64,000 nt of DNA from Lacrimispora xylanolytica (GTDB lineage: Bacteria > Bacillota > Clostridia > Lachnospirales > Lachnospiraceae), in the NCBI RefSeq assembly GCF_026723765.1, contig NZ_CP113524.1, positions 434,001-498,000 on the forward strand, written 5' to 3'. The notes beneath the pieces are model-generated. The model worked only from the letters and a program-made list of their open reading frames with translations. It made no database searches and had not been told where the DNA came from. The translations under genes were made by a program, and so were the position numbers. Each line of letters begins with the position of its first letter. Within the stretch, counting starts at the first letter, position 1. This document shows positions 34,342-42,814 of the stretch, in pieces.

Positions 34342-35007
34342 TCAATCCAACCATGTTAGAGGCTCATTCATCAAAGCCTGCAGCTCCTCTAAAAAGCATT
34401 TTACATGCCAGCCATCTGTTGTGGCATGATGTACCGATATGGAAATCGGCATAGAAACTTTGTCTCCATTGGCGGTAAATTTACCTCCTTCAATGGTTGG
34501 GAAATAATATGGCTTGTTTTCATAGCTGTGGAGGGAAAAATGTTGAAAATCGATCCATGGCAGACAAGACACGGAATAGCAGTTCGCTGGAAGAGATGAA
34601 ACCGGCTGAGCCAGTACTCCACGATGATTGCCGTACTCTTTTTCATTGTCCAGGTATCCGGAATAAAAATCTTTAAATACGTTGGAATAAGGTGTCCATA
34701 TCTGAGAAATGGTTTTATTATCTTCATGAAAGGTTGGATACAGAGGGGTAAGAGTATCCCAGTAGCCAAGCATCTCTTCTTTAATTGCAATCTTAAATTC
34801 CATGTGCTGATTTAATATTGTGGTTACTGCCCATACAAAGGCAGGAAAGAATTTGAACTGACGCTCTTCCAATGCTTTTTTCATAATCGTGATATCTAAA
34901 GTAGCTGTCAGTGAAAACCCGGTAAGCGTCATCTGGGTAAAATAATAAAACATCTGGCCTCTTGACCAGGATTGTAAATCCAAAGGGGTAAATTTGTTAT
35001 TTTCCAT
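34342..35007 (-). CDS. Chloramphenicol acetyltransferase (CAT)-family protein
   Basis: A 221-aa acyl-CoA-dependent acetyltransferase of the CAT fold. The catalytic histidine motif is SVHHATTDGWHV (HHxxxDG). Other CAT features are FTPLDLQSWSRGQMFYYFT at the N-terminus and PWIDFQHFSL in the middle. The start at 35007 has GAGGAG 9 nt upstream. Many clostridial CAT-like proteins exist that are not proven to give resistance, so chloramphenicol itself is not assured as a substrate. Confidence 0.88.
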   Translation of the reverse strand: MENNKFTPLDLQSWSRGQMFYYFTQMTLTGFSLTATLDITIMKKALEERQFKFFPAFVWAVTTILNQHMEFKIAIKEEMLGYWDTLTPLYPTFHEDNKTISQIWTPYSNVFKDFYSGYLDNEKEYGNHRGVLAQPVSSLPANCYSVSCLPWIDFQHFSLHSYENKPYYFPTIEGGKFTANGDKVSMPISISVHHATTDGWHVKCFLEELQALMNEPLTWLD

Positions 35008-35212
35008 TGCTTTTATCTCCTCATAAGCATTACGTAGAATCGAATGGCTTCGTTCCAATTATAATGCCCCCCAAAAGTGCTGACAATAAACGCTTCGTAG
35101 AGTCCGATGTTCATAGCCCGCCTGATTCTTATATAAGTCTGTAAACACAAGACAAAAAAGATATGATATAATGAATAAGATATATAACAAATATGTTTTA
35201 GGGGGCAACAGA

Positions 35213-35872
35213 ATGAAAAGGAAAGCAGTTTTATTGGTAACAGCAGTAGTAAGCTTGTGTCTGATCTCAGGTTGTCAGAAAGCACAATCGGAAGCAGTCA
35301 CAGAGGCAGCAAAAAGTTCAAGTCAGGGTTCAATCAAGATAGAGTCCACGACTCAGCAGAATGAGGAAAGTGAAACTCAAAAAGAATCTAAAGATTCTTC
35401 AGAAGCTGTTCTAAATGTAACTTTGGCTGAAGATCGTATCGTTAAAGATCAAACCTTCCCGGTGGACTTAAATGACTGGGGAAATGTCACTTTTGTAACG
35501 TATGGGCCAGATCCAGGTGCTGATTTTGAAGATGTCACCTTTTATTTGATGAAGGATAAAAAGGTAGTATATGAGTTTCCGTTTTTAGGAGAAAATAACA
35601 AAACCGATGAATTTGGAGGCCTTTTTGACAGCGTAGCGTCCGTGGGATTTCGTGACGTGAATCATGACAATCTAAAGGATGTAATTGTTATTATAAACTA
35701 CATTACAGGTGCGGGGCCTCAGGGCATGGAACCTCGTCCAAGGGTTAGAATTTTTCTGGCAGATGGAAAGAAATTTATTCTTGCTAAAGATCTGATGCAG
35801 GATATCACTGACCATATGGAGGAAAACAACTTAACAATTAACAATGTTTATGAATATCTGAAAAATAAGTAA
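35213..35872 (+). CDS. Putative lipoprotein
   Basis: A 219-aa surface lipoprotein. The signal peptide MKRKAVLLVTAVVSLCL ends in the lipobox ISGC (cysteine about residue 21). A Ser/Glu/Thr-rich linker follows, then a globular domain with VGFRDVNHDNLKDVIVII, which resembles an FG-GAP/VCBS-like calcium-loop repeat. The ATG at 35213 follows AGGGGGC. TATAAT at 35167-35172 may be its -10 box, but no good -35 is seen. The function is unknown. Confidence 0.8.
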   Translation: MKRKAVLLVTAVVSLCLISGCQKAQSEAVTEAAKSSSQGSIKIESTTQQNEESETQKESKDSSEAVLNVTLAEDRIVKDQTFPVDLNDWGNVTFVTYGPDPGADFEDVTFYLMKDKKVVYEFPFLGENNKTDEFGGLFDSVASVGFRDVNHDNLKDVIVIINYITGAGPQGMEPRPRVRIFLADGKKFILAKDLMQDITDHMEENNLTINNVYEYLKNK

Positions 35873-35916
35873 CTGTATCGCATAGAGAATCTGCGATTGG
35901 AATTTATTAATATTGG

Positions 35917-35964
35917 AAGCACACAAAAACACGCCTTGAAGAGAAGGCGTGTTTTTGTGTGCTT
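35917..35964. terminator. Exceptionally long bidirectional terminator
   Basis: A perfect 21-bp stem (35917-35937 with 35944-35964) closes a 6-nt loop (GAAGAG). It contains T/A runs on both strands and lies between the convergent lipoprotein and muramidase genes, so it can serve both. Confidence 0.85.
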
Positions 35965-36026
35965 AATTTTAACAGAGTCAGATAGCACCTAAGTCTTTAA
36001 ATCCCTCGCGGTCTGCCTTAGCCAGG

Positions 36027-36911
36027 TTATGCCTTTGCATAATCAGCTGCGTTAGCCTTTAACTTAGGTCCGTAAGTGCTTCCATCCCCATTGTAGATCT
36101 GTCCCATTTTTGTGAAATCACGTGACTGGCAGGCTTTTAATAGACTTCCACTGCTGTAATTTACAATAAAGGTGCAAAAGCCTTCCATCTGTTTGTCTTC
36201 ACTTTTGCTAAATCCAGTAAACATAGCCTTTGGTGTATCATAGCCTGTAACTTTATGATTGAAGCCCATAATCTGAGGAAGTCCCATGCTGATGGAATAA
36301 TATGCATAATTTTCACTTATATTTTTAGCAAGGTTAAATGCCTCATACTCGCTGGTCTGCTTACCGGTATGTGTCTTGTACCACTTACCATTCTTTTTAT
36401 AGTAATGAACTTTATCCTCAACCTTAAAGGTAGTGGAAGCACTGGGAACTGCTTTTAAGAAAATATGATTTTCAAACCGTATTTTCAGTGCTCCATCTAC
36501 AAAACCAGATCCTGAGGATTCCGTAAGAATAAAACCGCCCAATACATCCTCGCCAATGGAATTTTTGGAGGCAAAAGAAGAAATGATAGATCCGAATTTT
36601 TTCTTTAAATTCTTTGCTTCTGCACTTGCATTTCCTCCACCGCTTGCTGTCTTATCAAGTTCGGTTAGGGTGGCCTTTCCTGCCTTTCCATCTACGGTTA
36701 AACTTTTAGCTCGTTGAAAGCTTTTTACTGCTGTATCGGTACCGCCACCGAATTTTCCATCAGGAGTACCGCTATCGTAACCAGCAGTATTTAATTTTGT
36801 CTGCATGGTCTTAACACCTGCGCTGTATCGAAGCTTATCATCCTTCATGTAATAGCCGGTACCTGCCAGTACCTGGGCATATGTATACCTTGAGTTATCA
36901 TAATCTGCCAT
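36027..36911 (-). CDS. N-acetylmuramidase-domain protein (DUF3380) with a peptidoglycan-binding domain
   Basis: A 294-aa predicted lysozyme-like enzyme. The N-terminal part (about 25-90) is a PG_binding_1 domain (MQTKLNTAGYDSGTPDGKFG). The C-terminal part (about 105-290) matches the N-acetylmuramidase domain of phage endolysins: the ILTESSGSGF segment carries a likely catalytic Glu, then KIRFENHIF, GLPQIMGFNH and GQIYNGDG. No signal peptide or membrane segment is visible, which is odd for a cell-wall enzyme outside a prophage. AAAGGAG lies 8 nt before the ATG at 36911. Confidence 0.85.
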   Translation of the reverse strand: MADYDNSRYTYAQVLAGTGYYMKDDKLRYSAGVKTMQTKLNTAGYDSGTPDGKFGGGTDTAVKSFQRAKSLTVDGKAGKATLTELDKTASGGGNASAEAKNLKKKFGSIISSFASKNSIGEDVLGGFILTESSGSGFVDGALKIRFENHIFLKAVPSASTTFKVEDKVHYYKKNGKWYKTHTGKQTSEYEAFNLAKNISENYAYYSISMGLPQIMGFNHKVTGYDTPKAMFTGFSKSEDKQMEGFCTFIVNYSSGSLLKACQSRDFTKMGQIYNGDGSTYGPKLKANAADYAKA

Positions 36912-37100
36912 AATCGTATCTCCTTTTATATTTTATTGAATTTGCAAACTCATTCAATACAAAGAAGATTTTTTCCAAATTGTAAACTAAAATGTGTTTC
37001 CCATCAAGATTCTAAAGTTTGACCGGATTACTTCTATATTAAAGAATCTTGTAATATAAATGGAAACGCCTATGATTAATACTAGAGTCTGAAATAGCAT

Positions 37101-37182
37101 TTAAGAGAGATTCTACGGTTCTTAAAATAGATTTAAATTATTTTATTTTCCCGTTTACAAATCTCTCTTAATTATCTTTATA
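37101..37182 (+). promoter_or_regulatory. Candidate promoter and long-range inverted-repeat operator of the xylan cluster
   Basis: TTAAGAGAGATT (37101-37112) and AATCTCTCTTAA (37160-37171) are perfect 12-bp inverted repeats 47 bp apart. The right copy fills the spacer of a possible promoter TTTACA (37154-37159), 17 bp, TTTATA (37177-37182). A repressor bridging the two half-sites, or an RNA stem, would fit. The promoter call is moderate. Confidence 0.5.
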
Positions 37183-37250
37183 TAGTATAGACTTGCAAAT
37201 CTAAAAAGTAAAAGGTAACCGAAGCTAAAACAATGGCATATAAAAGTATA

Positions 37251-37279
37251 GGTTCTCTTTCGAGCCGGCAGGGAGAACC
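37251..37279 (+). promoter_or_regulatory. Inverted repeat in the leader of the xylan cluster
   Basis: GGTTCTC (37251-37257) and GAGAACC (37273-37279) are separated by 15 bp. It could be an operator or an mRNA hairpin downstream of the presumed start site. Otherwise the interval from 36912 to 37386 holds no gene. Confidence 0.4.
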
Positions 37280-37386
37280 AAAATGCCGCCTATCACCAAA
37301 AGAAGCGATGAAAAATAACACGTTTCCGGTGAACAAAAAAATGAAAAAAATCAAATGGAGAAGAAAAAACAGGAGGTAATTATTTT

Positions 37387-38868
37387 ATGGGTAATGAAAA
37401 AGCTATGCTTGCTGCAAAATCAACAATTGCAAAATCAGTGGGGAATTCTAACCCACTCATTGACCATCATTTGGGAGCTGATCCCTATGCACTGACTTAC
37501 AACGGCAGGGTTTACATCTACATGTCCAGCGACAATTATGAGTACAACAGCAATGGTACGATTAAGGACAATAGCTTTGCAAATTTAAAGAGTATTTTTG
37601 TCATATCTTCTGAGGACATGGTAAACTGGACCGATCATGGAGCAATTCCTGTAGCTGGGGCAAACGGCTTAAATGGGGGACAAGGTATAGCGAAATGGGC
37701 AGGTAATTCCTGGGCACCTGCGGCGGCAGTAAAAAATATCAACGGTAAGGATAAGTTCTTCCTTTACTTTGCAAACGGAGGCGCTGGAATTGGTGTACTC
37801 ACTGCAGACAGCCCCATCGGACCGTGGAGCGATCCTTTAGGCAGAGCTCTGGTAACAACCAACACACCTGGTATGCCTGGAGTTGTATGGCTGTTTGATC
37901 CTGCGGTATTCATTGACAACGATGGAACCGGATACTTATACTGCGGCGGCGGAATTCCTGGAGATCCAAGGCCAACACAGGCACAGCAGGCAAATCCCAA
38001 AACGGCCAGAGTGCTTCGTTTAGGCGGTGATATGATCAGCGTTGTGGGAAGTGCCTCTACCATTGATGCACCCTTTATGTTTGAAGATTCGGGAATGCAT
38101 AAGTATAACGGGGTTTACTACTACTCCTACTGTATCAACTTCTCCGGCACTCACCCGTCAGACAAGCCTGCAGGTGAAATCGGATATATGACCAGCAAAA
38201 GCCCAATGGGACCATTTACCTACGCAGGCCATTTCCTGAAAAATCCGGGCGTATTCTTCCGGTCAGGAGGCAATAACCACCACTGCGTATTCCAGTTTAA
38301 GAACCAATGGTATGTGGTTTACCATGCACAGACTGTGAGCCAGGCCTTATACGGCTCTGGAAAAGGATACCGTTCCCCTCACATTAACAAGCTGATTCAT
38401 AACAGCGATGGAAGCATTCGTGAGGTAGCAGCCGATTATGCTGGCGTGGCACAGCTTTCCAACTTAAACCCATATCAGAGGGTGGAAGCAGAGACCATTG
38501 GCTGGAACGGAGGAATTTTAACTGAACGATGCTATGCATCTGGCGGTCCTTCCTACAACCAGAACGTAACCGGAATTAATAACGGGGACTGGATTGGATT
38601 AGGAAACGTTGATTTTGGCTCCCAGGGAGCAAGAAGCTTTAAGGCCAATGTGGCCTCCACTTCCGGCGGCAAGATTGAAGTACGCCTTGACAGCACAAGC
38701 GGCACCCTTGTAGGAACCCTTACGGTGCCGAACACAGGCGGTGCACAAAACTGGAGAGAGGTAGAAACTTCCATAAGCGGTGCCACTGGTGTGCATAAAT
38801 TATTCTTTGTATTTACGGGAAATGGAAGCGGAGACTTATTTAAGTTCGACTACTGGAAATTCTCGTAA
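37387..38868 (+). CDS. GH43 arabinoxylan-active glycosidase with CBM6, lacking a signal peptide
   Basis: An alpha-L-arabinofuranosidase/beta-xylosidase-type hydrolase of 493 aa. The five-bladed propeller has a general base D32 (HLGADPYAL), pKa modulator D171 (WLFDPAVFID) and acid E264 (PAGEIGYMTS). The C-terminal domain (about 360-493) is CBM6-like (YQRVEAETIGWNGG, GDLFKFDYWKFS). Arabinoxylan arabinofuranohydrolase is the best guess. The N-terminus (MGNEKAMLAAKSTIAKSVGN) has no signal peptide, although CBM6 enzymes are usually secreted. It is first in a xylan cluster with a GH43 and a GH30 gene. GGAGG precedes the ATG. Confidence 0.88.
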   Translation: MGNEKAMLAAKSTIAKSVGNSNPLIDHHLGADPYALTYNGRVYIYMSSDNYEYNSNGTIKDNSFANLKSIFVISSEDMVNWTDHGAIPVAGANGLNGGQGIAKWAGNSWAPAAAVKNINGKDKFFLYFANGGAGIGVLTADSPIGPWSDPLGRALVTTNTPGMPGVVWLFDPAVFIDNDGTGYLYCGGGIPGDPRPTQAQQANPKTARVLRLGGDMISVVGSASTIDAPFMFEDSGMHKYNGVYYYSYCINFSGTHPSDKPAGEIGYMTSKSPMGPFTYAGHFLKNPGVFFRSGGNNHHCVFQFKNQWYVVYHAQTVSQALYGSGKGYRSPHINKLIHNSDGSIREVAADYAGVAQLSNLNPYQRVEAETIGWNGGILTERCYASGGPSYNQNVTGINNGDWIGLGNVDFGSQGARSFKANVASTSGGKIEVRLDSTSGTLVGTLTVPNTGGAQNWREVETSISGATGVHKLFFVFTGNGSGDLFKFDYWKFS

Positions 38869-38894
38869 AGCAGTGTGAAATAGAATTGAGTTTT

Positions 38895-38946
38895 GGTTAC
38901 AGCGTGCGGCTGAAATAGAGTATATAACCAGCTGCCGTCTGTAACC
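38895..38946 (+). other. Long intergenic hairpin between the two GH43 genes
   Basis: GGTTACAG (38895-38902) pairs with CTGTAACC (38939-38946), and inside it CGGC (38907-38910) pairs with GCCG (38934-38937). There is no T run directly after it. It could stabilise or mark processing of the polycistronic mRNA. Confidence 0.5.
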
Positions 38947-38950
38947 GTCC

Positions 38951-38973
38951 AAAAAGACAGAAAGGTCTTTTTT
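38951..38973 (+). terminator. Possible partial terminator before the second GH43 gene
   Basis: AAAAAGAC (38951-38958) pairs with GTCTTTTT (38965-38972). It is a weak stem with a T run, 20 nt before the next start codon, so it may attenuate rather than stop transcription. Confidence 0.5.
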
Positions 38974-38991
38974 GTAGAAGGGGGTTTACCT

Positions 38992-40575
38992 ATGAGCAAT
39001 CAAATTAATGAAGCAGAAGTGAAATTAGCATGGCAGTCAGATAATGGTGACGGTACGTATACCAATCCAATTTTAAACGCAGATTATCCTGACATCGCAG
39101 CGGTACGGGTGGGAAATGATTTTTATATGGTCAGTTCTACCTTTGTATCCTTTCCATCGATTCCTATCATGCACTCCAAGGATCTTGTGAACTGGGAAAT
39201 CATTGGATACGTGACCCAGGATTTAAACGGAACCGGGAAATCCTACAATTTAACAGATAACTTTGAGGACTATGGTCATGGTTGCTGGGCGCCTACCATC
39301 GCTTATCGTAACGGTGTATTTTATGTGGGCATCTATCAGGCACAGGGCAGATTTATCCTGTGTACTGCTACCAATCCAGCCGGTCCTTATACCAAAAAAG
39401 TCTTTGACCGGGGCTTTCATGATCCGGCACTGTTTCTTGATGATGACGGAACGGGCTACATTATTTCAGAAGCAAACGATGTAAGAATCAGCAAGCTGAG
39501 CGGTGATTATAAGTCCGTGGTAAGCAGTACGGTCAGTACCCGGATTGAAGGGATCACCGGAAAGTATCTGGTGGAGGGAACCCATGTGATTAAGAAGAAC
39601 GGGTTTTATTATATCTTCCGTAATTCCACACCACCTGAATCCTACACCTATTGCCTGCGCTCCAGAAATATTTATGGACCCTATGAGATGAGAATCCTTT
39701 TAGATGGACCAAGAATCCCAGGAGGAAGCCAGATCCATCAGGGCGGCCCTATTGATACCCCTACAGGTGAGTGGTGGTTCTACGTGTTCCAGGATTGCAA
39801 CGGCGTTGGCCGGAGAGATATTTTAGTTCCCATGCAGTGGCAGAATGACTGGCCAGTCCTTGGCGTTCCGTCAACCGTAAAAAATGTAACCATAGGAGGA
39901 AAGAGCTATCCAATCGGCAGCGTGCCAATTACCTATAAAAAACCAAATGTAGGCGCTTCTTATCCAGCCGTATCCATTCCCACCAGTGATGAATTCCAAT
40001 CCAATACACTGGGCGTACAGTGGCAGTGGAATCATTACCCGGATAACAGCAAATGGTCCTTAAGCGAACGCTCTGGTTATTTAAGGCTTCGTGCAAAGAC
40101 GGCTAAGAATTTATGGAGGGCAAGCAACACCCTTACCCAGCGGGTCCAGGGACCTGACTGCCAGGGAACCATTGAGCTTGATACAGCCAATATGAAGGAT
40201 GGAGATCAGGCAGGACTTTGTCTCCTTAATATCCCTTACGGTTCCATTGGCGTTGTAAAATCCGGGGGAGTGAAGCGGATCGTAGCCAATATTAATGCAA
40301 AAGAAGACGGACAGGGCACTATTACGAGTGGGCCAGTGGTGCAAAGTAATATCATTTATTTGAGGGCAAATGCCAACCTGCTTACAGACAAAGCGACCTT
40401 TTCTTACAGCACCAACAATGTGAACTTTACTCAGCTCGGGGGCCAGCTTAACATGCCCTTTGACCTTGGCTTTTTCCAGGGAGATAAGTTTGGTATCTAC
40501 AATTTCACAACAGCCTCTTCCGGCGGTTATGTAGATGTCAGCTGGTTCCGTTTTGATAGCTTAGGCAAAAAATAA
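38992..40575 (+). CDS. GH43 beta-xylosidase-like enzyme, lacking a signal peptide
   Basis: A hydrolase of 527 aa acting on xylo-oligosaccharides or arabinoxylan. The GH43 propeller (about 20-310) has base D34 (NADYPDIAAVRV), D144 (FHDPALFLDDDG) and acid E195 (YLVEGTHVIKK). The C-terminal part (about 330-525) is the beta-sandwich commonly attached to GH43 xylosidases. The N-terminus MSNQINEAEVKLAWQSDNGD is hydrophilic with no export signal, so it may be cytoplasmic. AGGGGG precedes the ATG. It is followed after 26 nt by the GH30 gene. Confidence 0.9.
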   Translation: MSNQINEAEVKLAWQSDNGDGTYTNPILNADYPDIAAVRVGNDFYMVSSTFVSFPSIPIMHSKDLVNWEIIGYVTQDLNGTGKSYNLTDNFEDYGHGCWAPTIAYRNGVFYVGIYQAQGRFILCTATNPAGPYTKKVFDRGFHDPALFLDDDGTGYIISEANDVRISKLSGDYKSVVSSTVSTRIEGITGKYLVEGTHVIKKNGFYYIFRNSTPPESYTYCLRSRNIYGPYEMRILLDGPRIPGGSQIHQGGPIDTPTGEWWFYVFQDCNGVGRRDILVPMQWQNDWPVLGVPSTVKNVTIGGKSYPIGSVPITYKKPNVGASYPAVSIPTSDEFQSNTLGVQWQWNHYPDNSKWSLSERSGYLRLRAKTAKNLWRASNTLTQRVQGPDCQGTIELDTANMKDGDQAGLCLLNIPYGSIGVVKSGGVKRIVANINAKEDGQGTITSGPVVQSNIIYLRANANLLTDKATFSYSTNNVNFTQLGGQLNMPFDLGFFQGDKFGIYNFTTASSGGYVDVSWFRFDSLGKK

Positions 40576-40601
40576 AATTATAAAAAATGGAGGAAATATA
40601 A

Positions 40602-41870
40602 ATGGATCAGAAAATTTTAGATGGACAGAATGTAGATAGAATCGGGGAAGAAAACTTAAAAGAGGATATGTTAAGAACAAGCCTGGCAGCAGCGTCAAGT
40701 GATGCCTATATCAATCTATCCGCACAAAAACAGCTCATCCGCGGCTTTGGCGGTATGAACCACGTGGCCTGGATCGGAGATTTAACCGCAGCACAGAGAG
40801 AGACTGCCTTTGGTAATGGCAATAATCAGCTTGGATTTTCCGTTTTAAGAATCTTTATTGATGAGAATAAGAACAACTGGAGCAGAGAAGTGGCAACCGC
40901 AAAGAAGGCGATTGAGAAAGGCGCCATTGTATTTGCTTCCCCATGGAATCCGCCTAGTAATATGATAGAGACCTTTACCAGAAACGGCGTAGCCAATCAG
41001 AAGCGGCTTCGCTCCAATATGTACGGTGCCTATGCTCAGCATTTAAATGACTTTGTAACTTATATGAAGAACAACGGAGTTAATCTGTATGCCATTTCTG
41101 TTCAGAATGAGCCGGATTATGCTCAGGAATGGACCTGGTGGACACCAGCTGAAATGCTTAATTTCATGAAGAATTATGCAGGAAGCATCAACTGCAAGGT
41201 CATTGCACCAGAATCATTTTCTTACGTAAAAAATATGTCAGACCCTATTTTAAACGATTCCGCAGCACTTGCCAACATGGATATCCTTGGAGCCCATCTG
41301 TATGGTACTCCAGTCAGCAATTTCCCTTATTCCCTGTTTAAGCAAAAGGGAGCTGGAAAGGAGCTTTGGATGACAGAAGTGTATTATCCAAATAGCAACG
41401 CTAATTCAGCCGATTCATGGCCGGAGGCCCTGGAGGTTTCCGTTCATATGCACAATGCCATGGTAGAAGCAGAATTCCAGACCTATGTCTGGTGGTATAT
41501 CCGCAGAAACTATGGTCCTATGAAGGAAGACGGAACCATTAGTAAACGAGGCTATAACATGGCCCATTTCTCCAAATTCGTCAGACCAGGCTACGTGAGA
41601 GTAGATGCCACTAAGAGCCCAGGCAGCAACCTTTATGTATCTGCTTATAAGGGCGGTGGAAAAGCCGTTATCGTAGCAATCAATAAGAATACCTCTGCGG
41701 TCAGCCAGAAATTCACCATTCAGAACGGGAATGTAGGTTCCATTGCGTCCTGGATGACAGACGGAAGCAGAAATCTTTCTTACGGTTCCGGCTATCAGGT
41801 ATCCGGCGGTTCCTTTACTGCCCAGCTTCCTGCAAGAAGTGTTACTACCTTTGTGGCTGAGTTAAAGTAA
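40602..41870 (+). CDS. GH30 subfamily 8 glucuronoxylanase, lacking a signal peptide
   Basis: An endo-xylanase of 422 aa that cuts xylan relative to methylglucuronic acid side groups (GH30_8 knowledge). The acid/base is E170 in SVQNEPDYAQ and the nucleophile is E259 in LWMTEVYYP. The arginine-containing motif WWYIRRNYGPM is the subfamily determinant for glucuronic acid binding. The C-terminal beta domain (about 330-422) is present. GGAGG precedes the ATG. The first 40 residues (MDQKILDGQNVDRIGEENLK) are charged and carry no signal peptide, unlike the secreted XynC of bacilli. It closes the xylan cluster and is followed by a terminator. Confidence 0.92.
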   Translation: MDQKILDGQNVDRIGEENLKEDMLRTSLAAASSDAYINLSAQKQLIRGFGGMNHVAWIGDLTAAQRETAFGNGNNQLGFSVLRIFIDENKNNWSREVATAKKAIEKGAIVFASPWNPPSNMIETFTRNGVANQKRLRSNMYGAYAQHLNDFVTYMKNNGVNLYAISVQNEPDYAQEWTWWTPAEMLNFMKNYAGSINCKVIAPESFSYVKNMSDPILNDSAALANMDILGAHLYGTPVSNFPYSLFKQKGAGKELWMTEVYYPNSNANSADSWPEALEVSVHMHNAMVEAEFQTYVWWYIRRNYGPMKEDGTISKRGYNMAHFSKFVRPGYVRVDATKSPGSNLYVSAYKGGGKAVIVAINKNTSAVSQKFTIQNGNVGSIASWMTDGSRNLSYGSGYQVSGGSFTAQLPARSVTTFVAELK

Positions 41871-41907
41871 GATAAAATGATTAGACGATAAAGATAAGAA
41901 ATAAAGG

Positions 41908-41945
41908 TCCGGGTTGGAACAAGCGTGTTCCAATCCGGATTTTTC
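41908..41945 (+). terminator. Terminator of the xylan cluster
   Basis: TCCGGGTTGGAACA (41908-41921) pairs with TGTTCCAATCCGGA (41926-41939), one wobble, then five Ts. Confidence 0.9.
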
Positions 41946-42021
41946 TATTGCAATTTCTCCCTCATATGCTATGATTTCATGTAAATAAAGGCGCATACAA
42001 AACAATCTTAGGAGGGATATC

Positions 42022-42813
42022 ATGAGCTACTTAAATGGAAATACAGGATACCGGAAGGATATATTAACCACTCGCTCTGTCATCAAAAAAGGCAATTATG
42101 CAGTCCTCGAACCAGACGGACTTGTGAAAAATACCATTCCAGGCTTTACACAATGCGAGATTACCATTCTTGCTTCTCCACTTCTTGGGGCCTCCTTTGT
42201 GGATTATTTAGTAAATGCAGCGCCTGGTGGTGGAAACAGACAGGGATTTGGGGTTTCCGGGGAAGAAATCTTTTTCTATGTATTTGAGGGAACGGTCAAG
42301 GTATGGAATGAGAAAGAGGAAGCTGTGGTTACAGGCGGTGGCTATATCTACTGTCCGGAGGGAACCAGGTTGCATTTTGAAAATACAGGAGACAGGGCGG
42401 CCAGATGCTTCCTTTATAAACGGCTGTATCAGAAAATCGAGGGGTATGAGGCCCATACGGTAATCGGAAATATCAATGATGTGGACTGGGTTCCTTATGA
42501 AGGCATGGAGGATGTGCTGGTAAAGGATTTTCTTCCTTCGGCAACCAACTTAGGCTTTGACATGAACTTTCATATCCTTGCATTTAAGCCAGGAGCCTGT
42601 CACGGATACATTGAGACTCATATCCAGGAGCATGGAGCCTACATCTACTCTGGGGAAGGCATGTACGTCCTTGACAATGATTGGATTCCTGTTAAAAAGG
42701 GAGACTACCTGTTCATGGGCGCCTATTGTCCCCAGGGGGCATATGGAGTAGGACGGGAAGATATGTTTGCTTATATTTATTCTAAGGATTGTAATCGGGA
42801 CGTAAGACTCTAG
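42022..42813 (+). CDS. allE: (S)-ureidoglycine aminohydrolase
   Basis: A bicupin enzyme of 263 aa that hydrolyses (S)-ureidoglycine to (S)-ureidoglycolate and ammonia in allantoin breakdown (family knowledge). It has the family segments LTTRSVIKKGNYAVLEPDGL, SGEEIFFYVFEGTVKV and, in the C-terminal cupin, IETHIQEHGAYIYSGEGMYVL, which carries the manganese ligands. AGGAGG is 8 nt before the ATG. It is monocistronic. No other allantoin genes are in the window, so the pathway context is missing and another role is possible. Confidence 0.9.
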   Translation: MSYLNGNTGYRKDILTTRSVIKKGNYAVLEPDGLVKNTIPGFTQCEITILASPLLGASFVDYLVNAAPGGGNRQGFGVSGEEIFFYVFEGTVKVWNEKEEAVVTGGGYIYCPEGTRLHFENTGDRAARCFLYKRLYQKIEGYEAHTVIGNINDVDWVPYEGMEDVLVKDFLPSATNLGFDMNFHILAFKPGACHGYIETHIQEHGAYIYSGEGMYVLDNDWIPVKKGDYLFMGAYCPQGAYGVGREDMFAYIYSKDCNRDVRL

Positions 42814-42814
42814 C

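Noticed and set aside
36027-36911. Prophage region, suggested by the lysin-like muramidase
   Set aside because: No holin, tail, capsid, integrase or attachment site was found around it.
27684-41870. A polysaccharide utilisation cluster joining the secreted hydrolase at 27.7 kb with the xylan genes at 37-42 kb
   Set aside because: Nearly 8 kb of unrelated genes with several terminators separates them, and no transporter or regulator links them.
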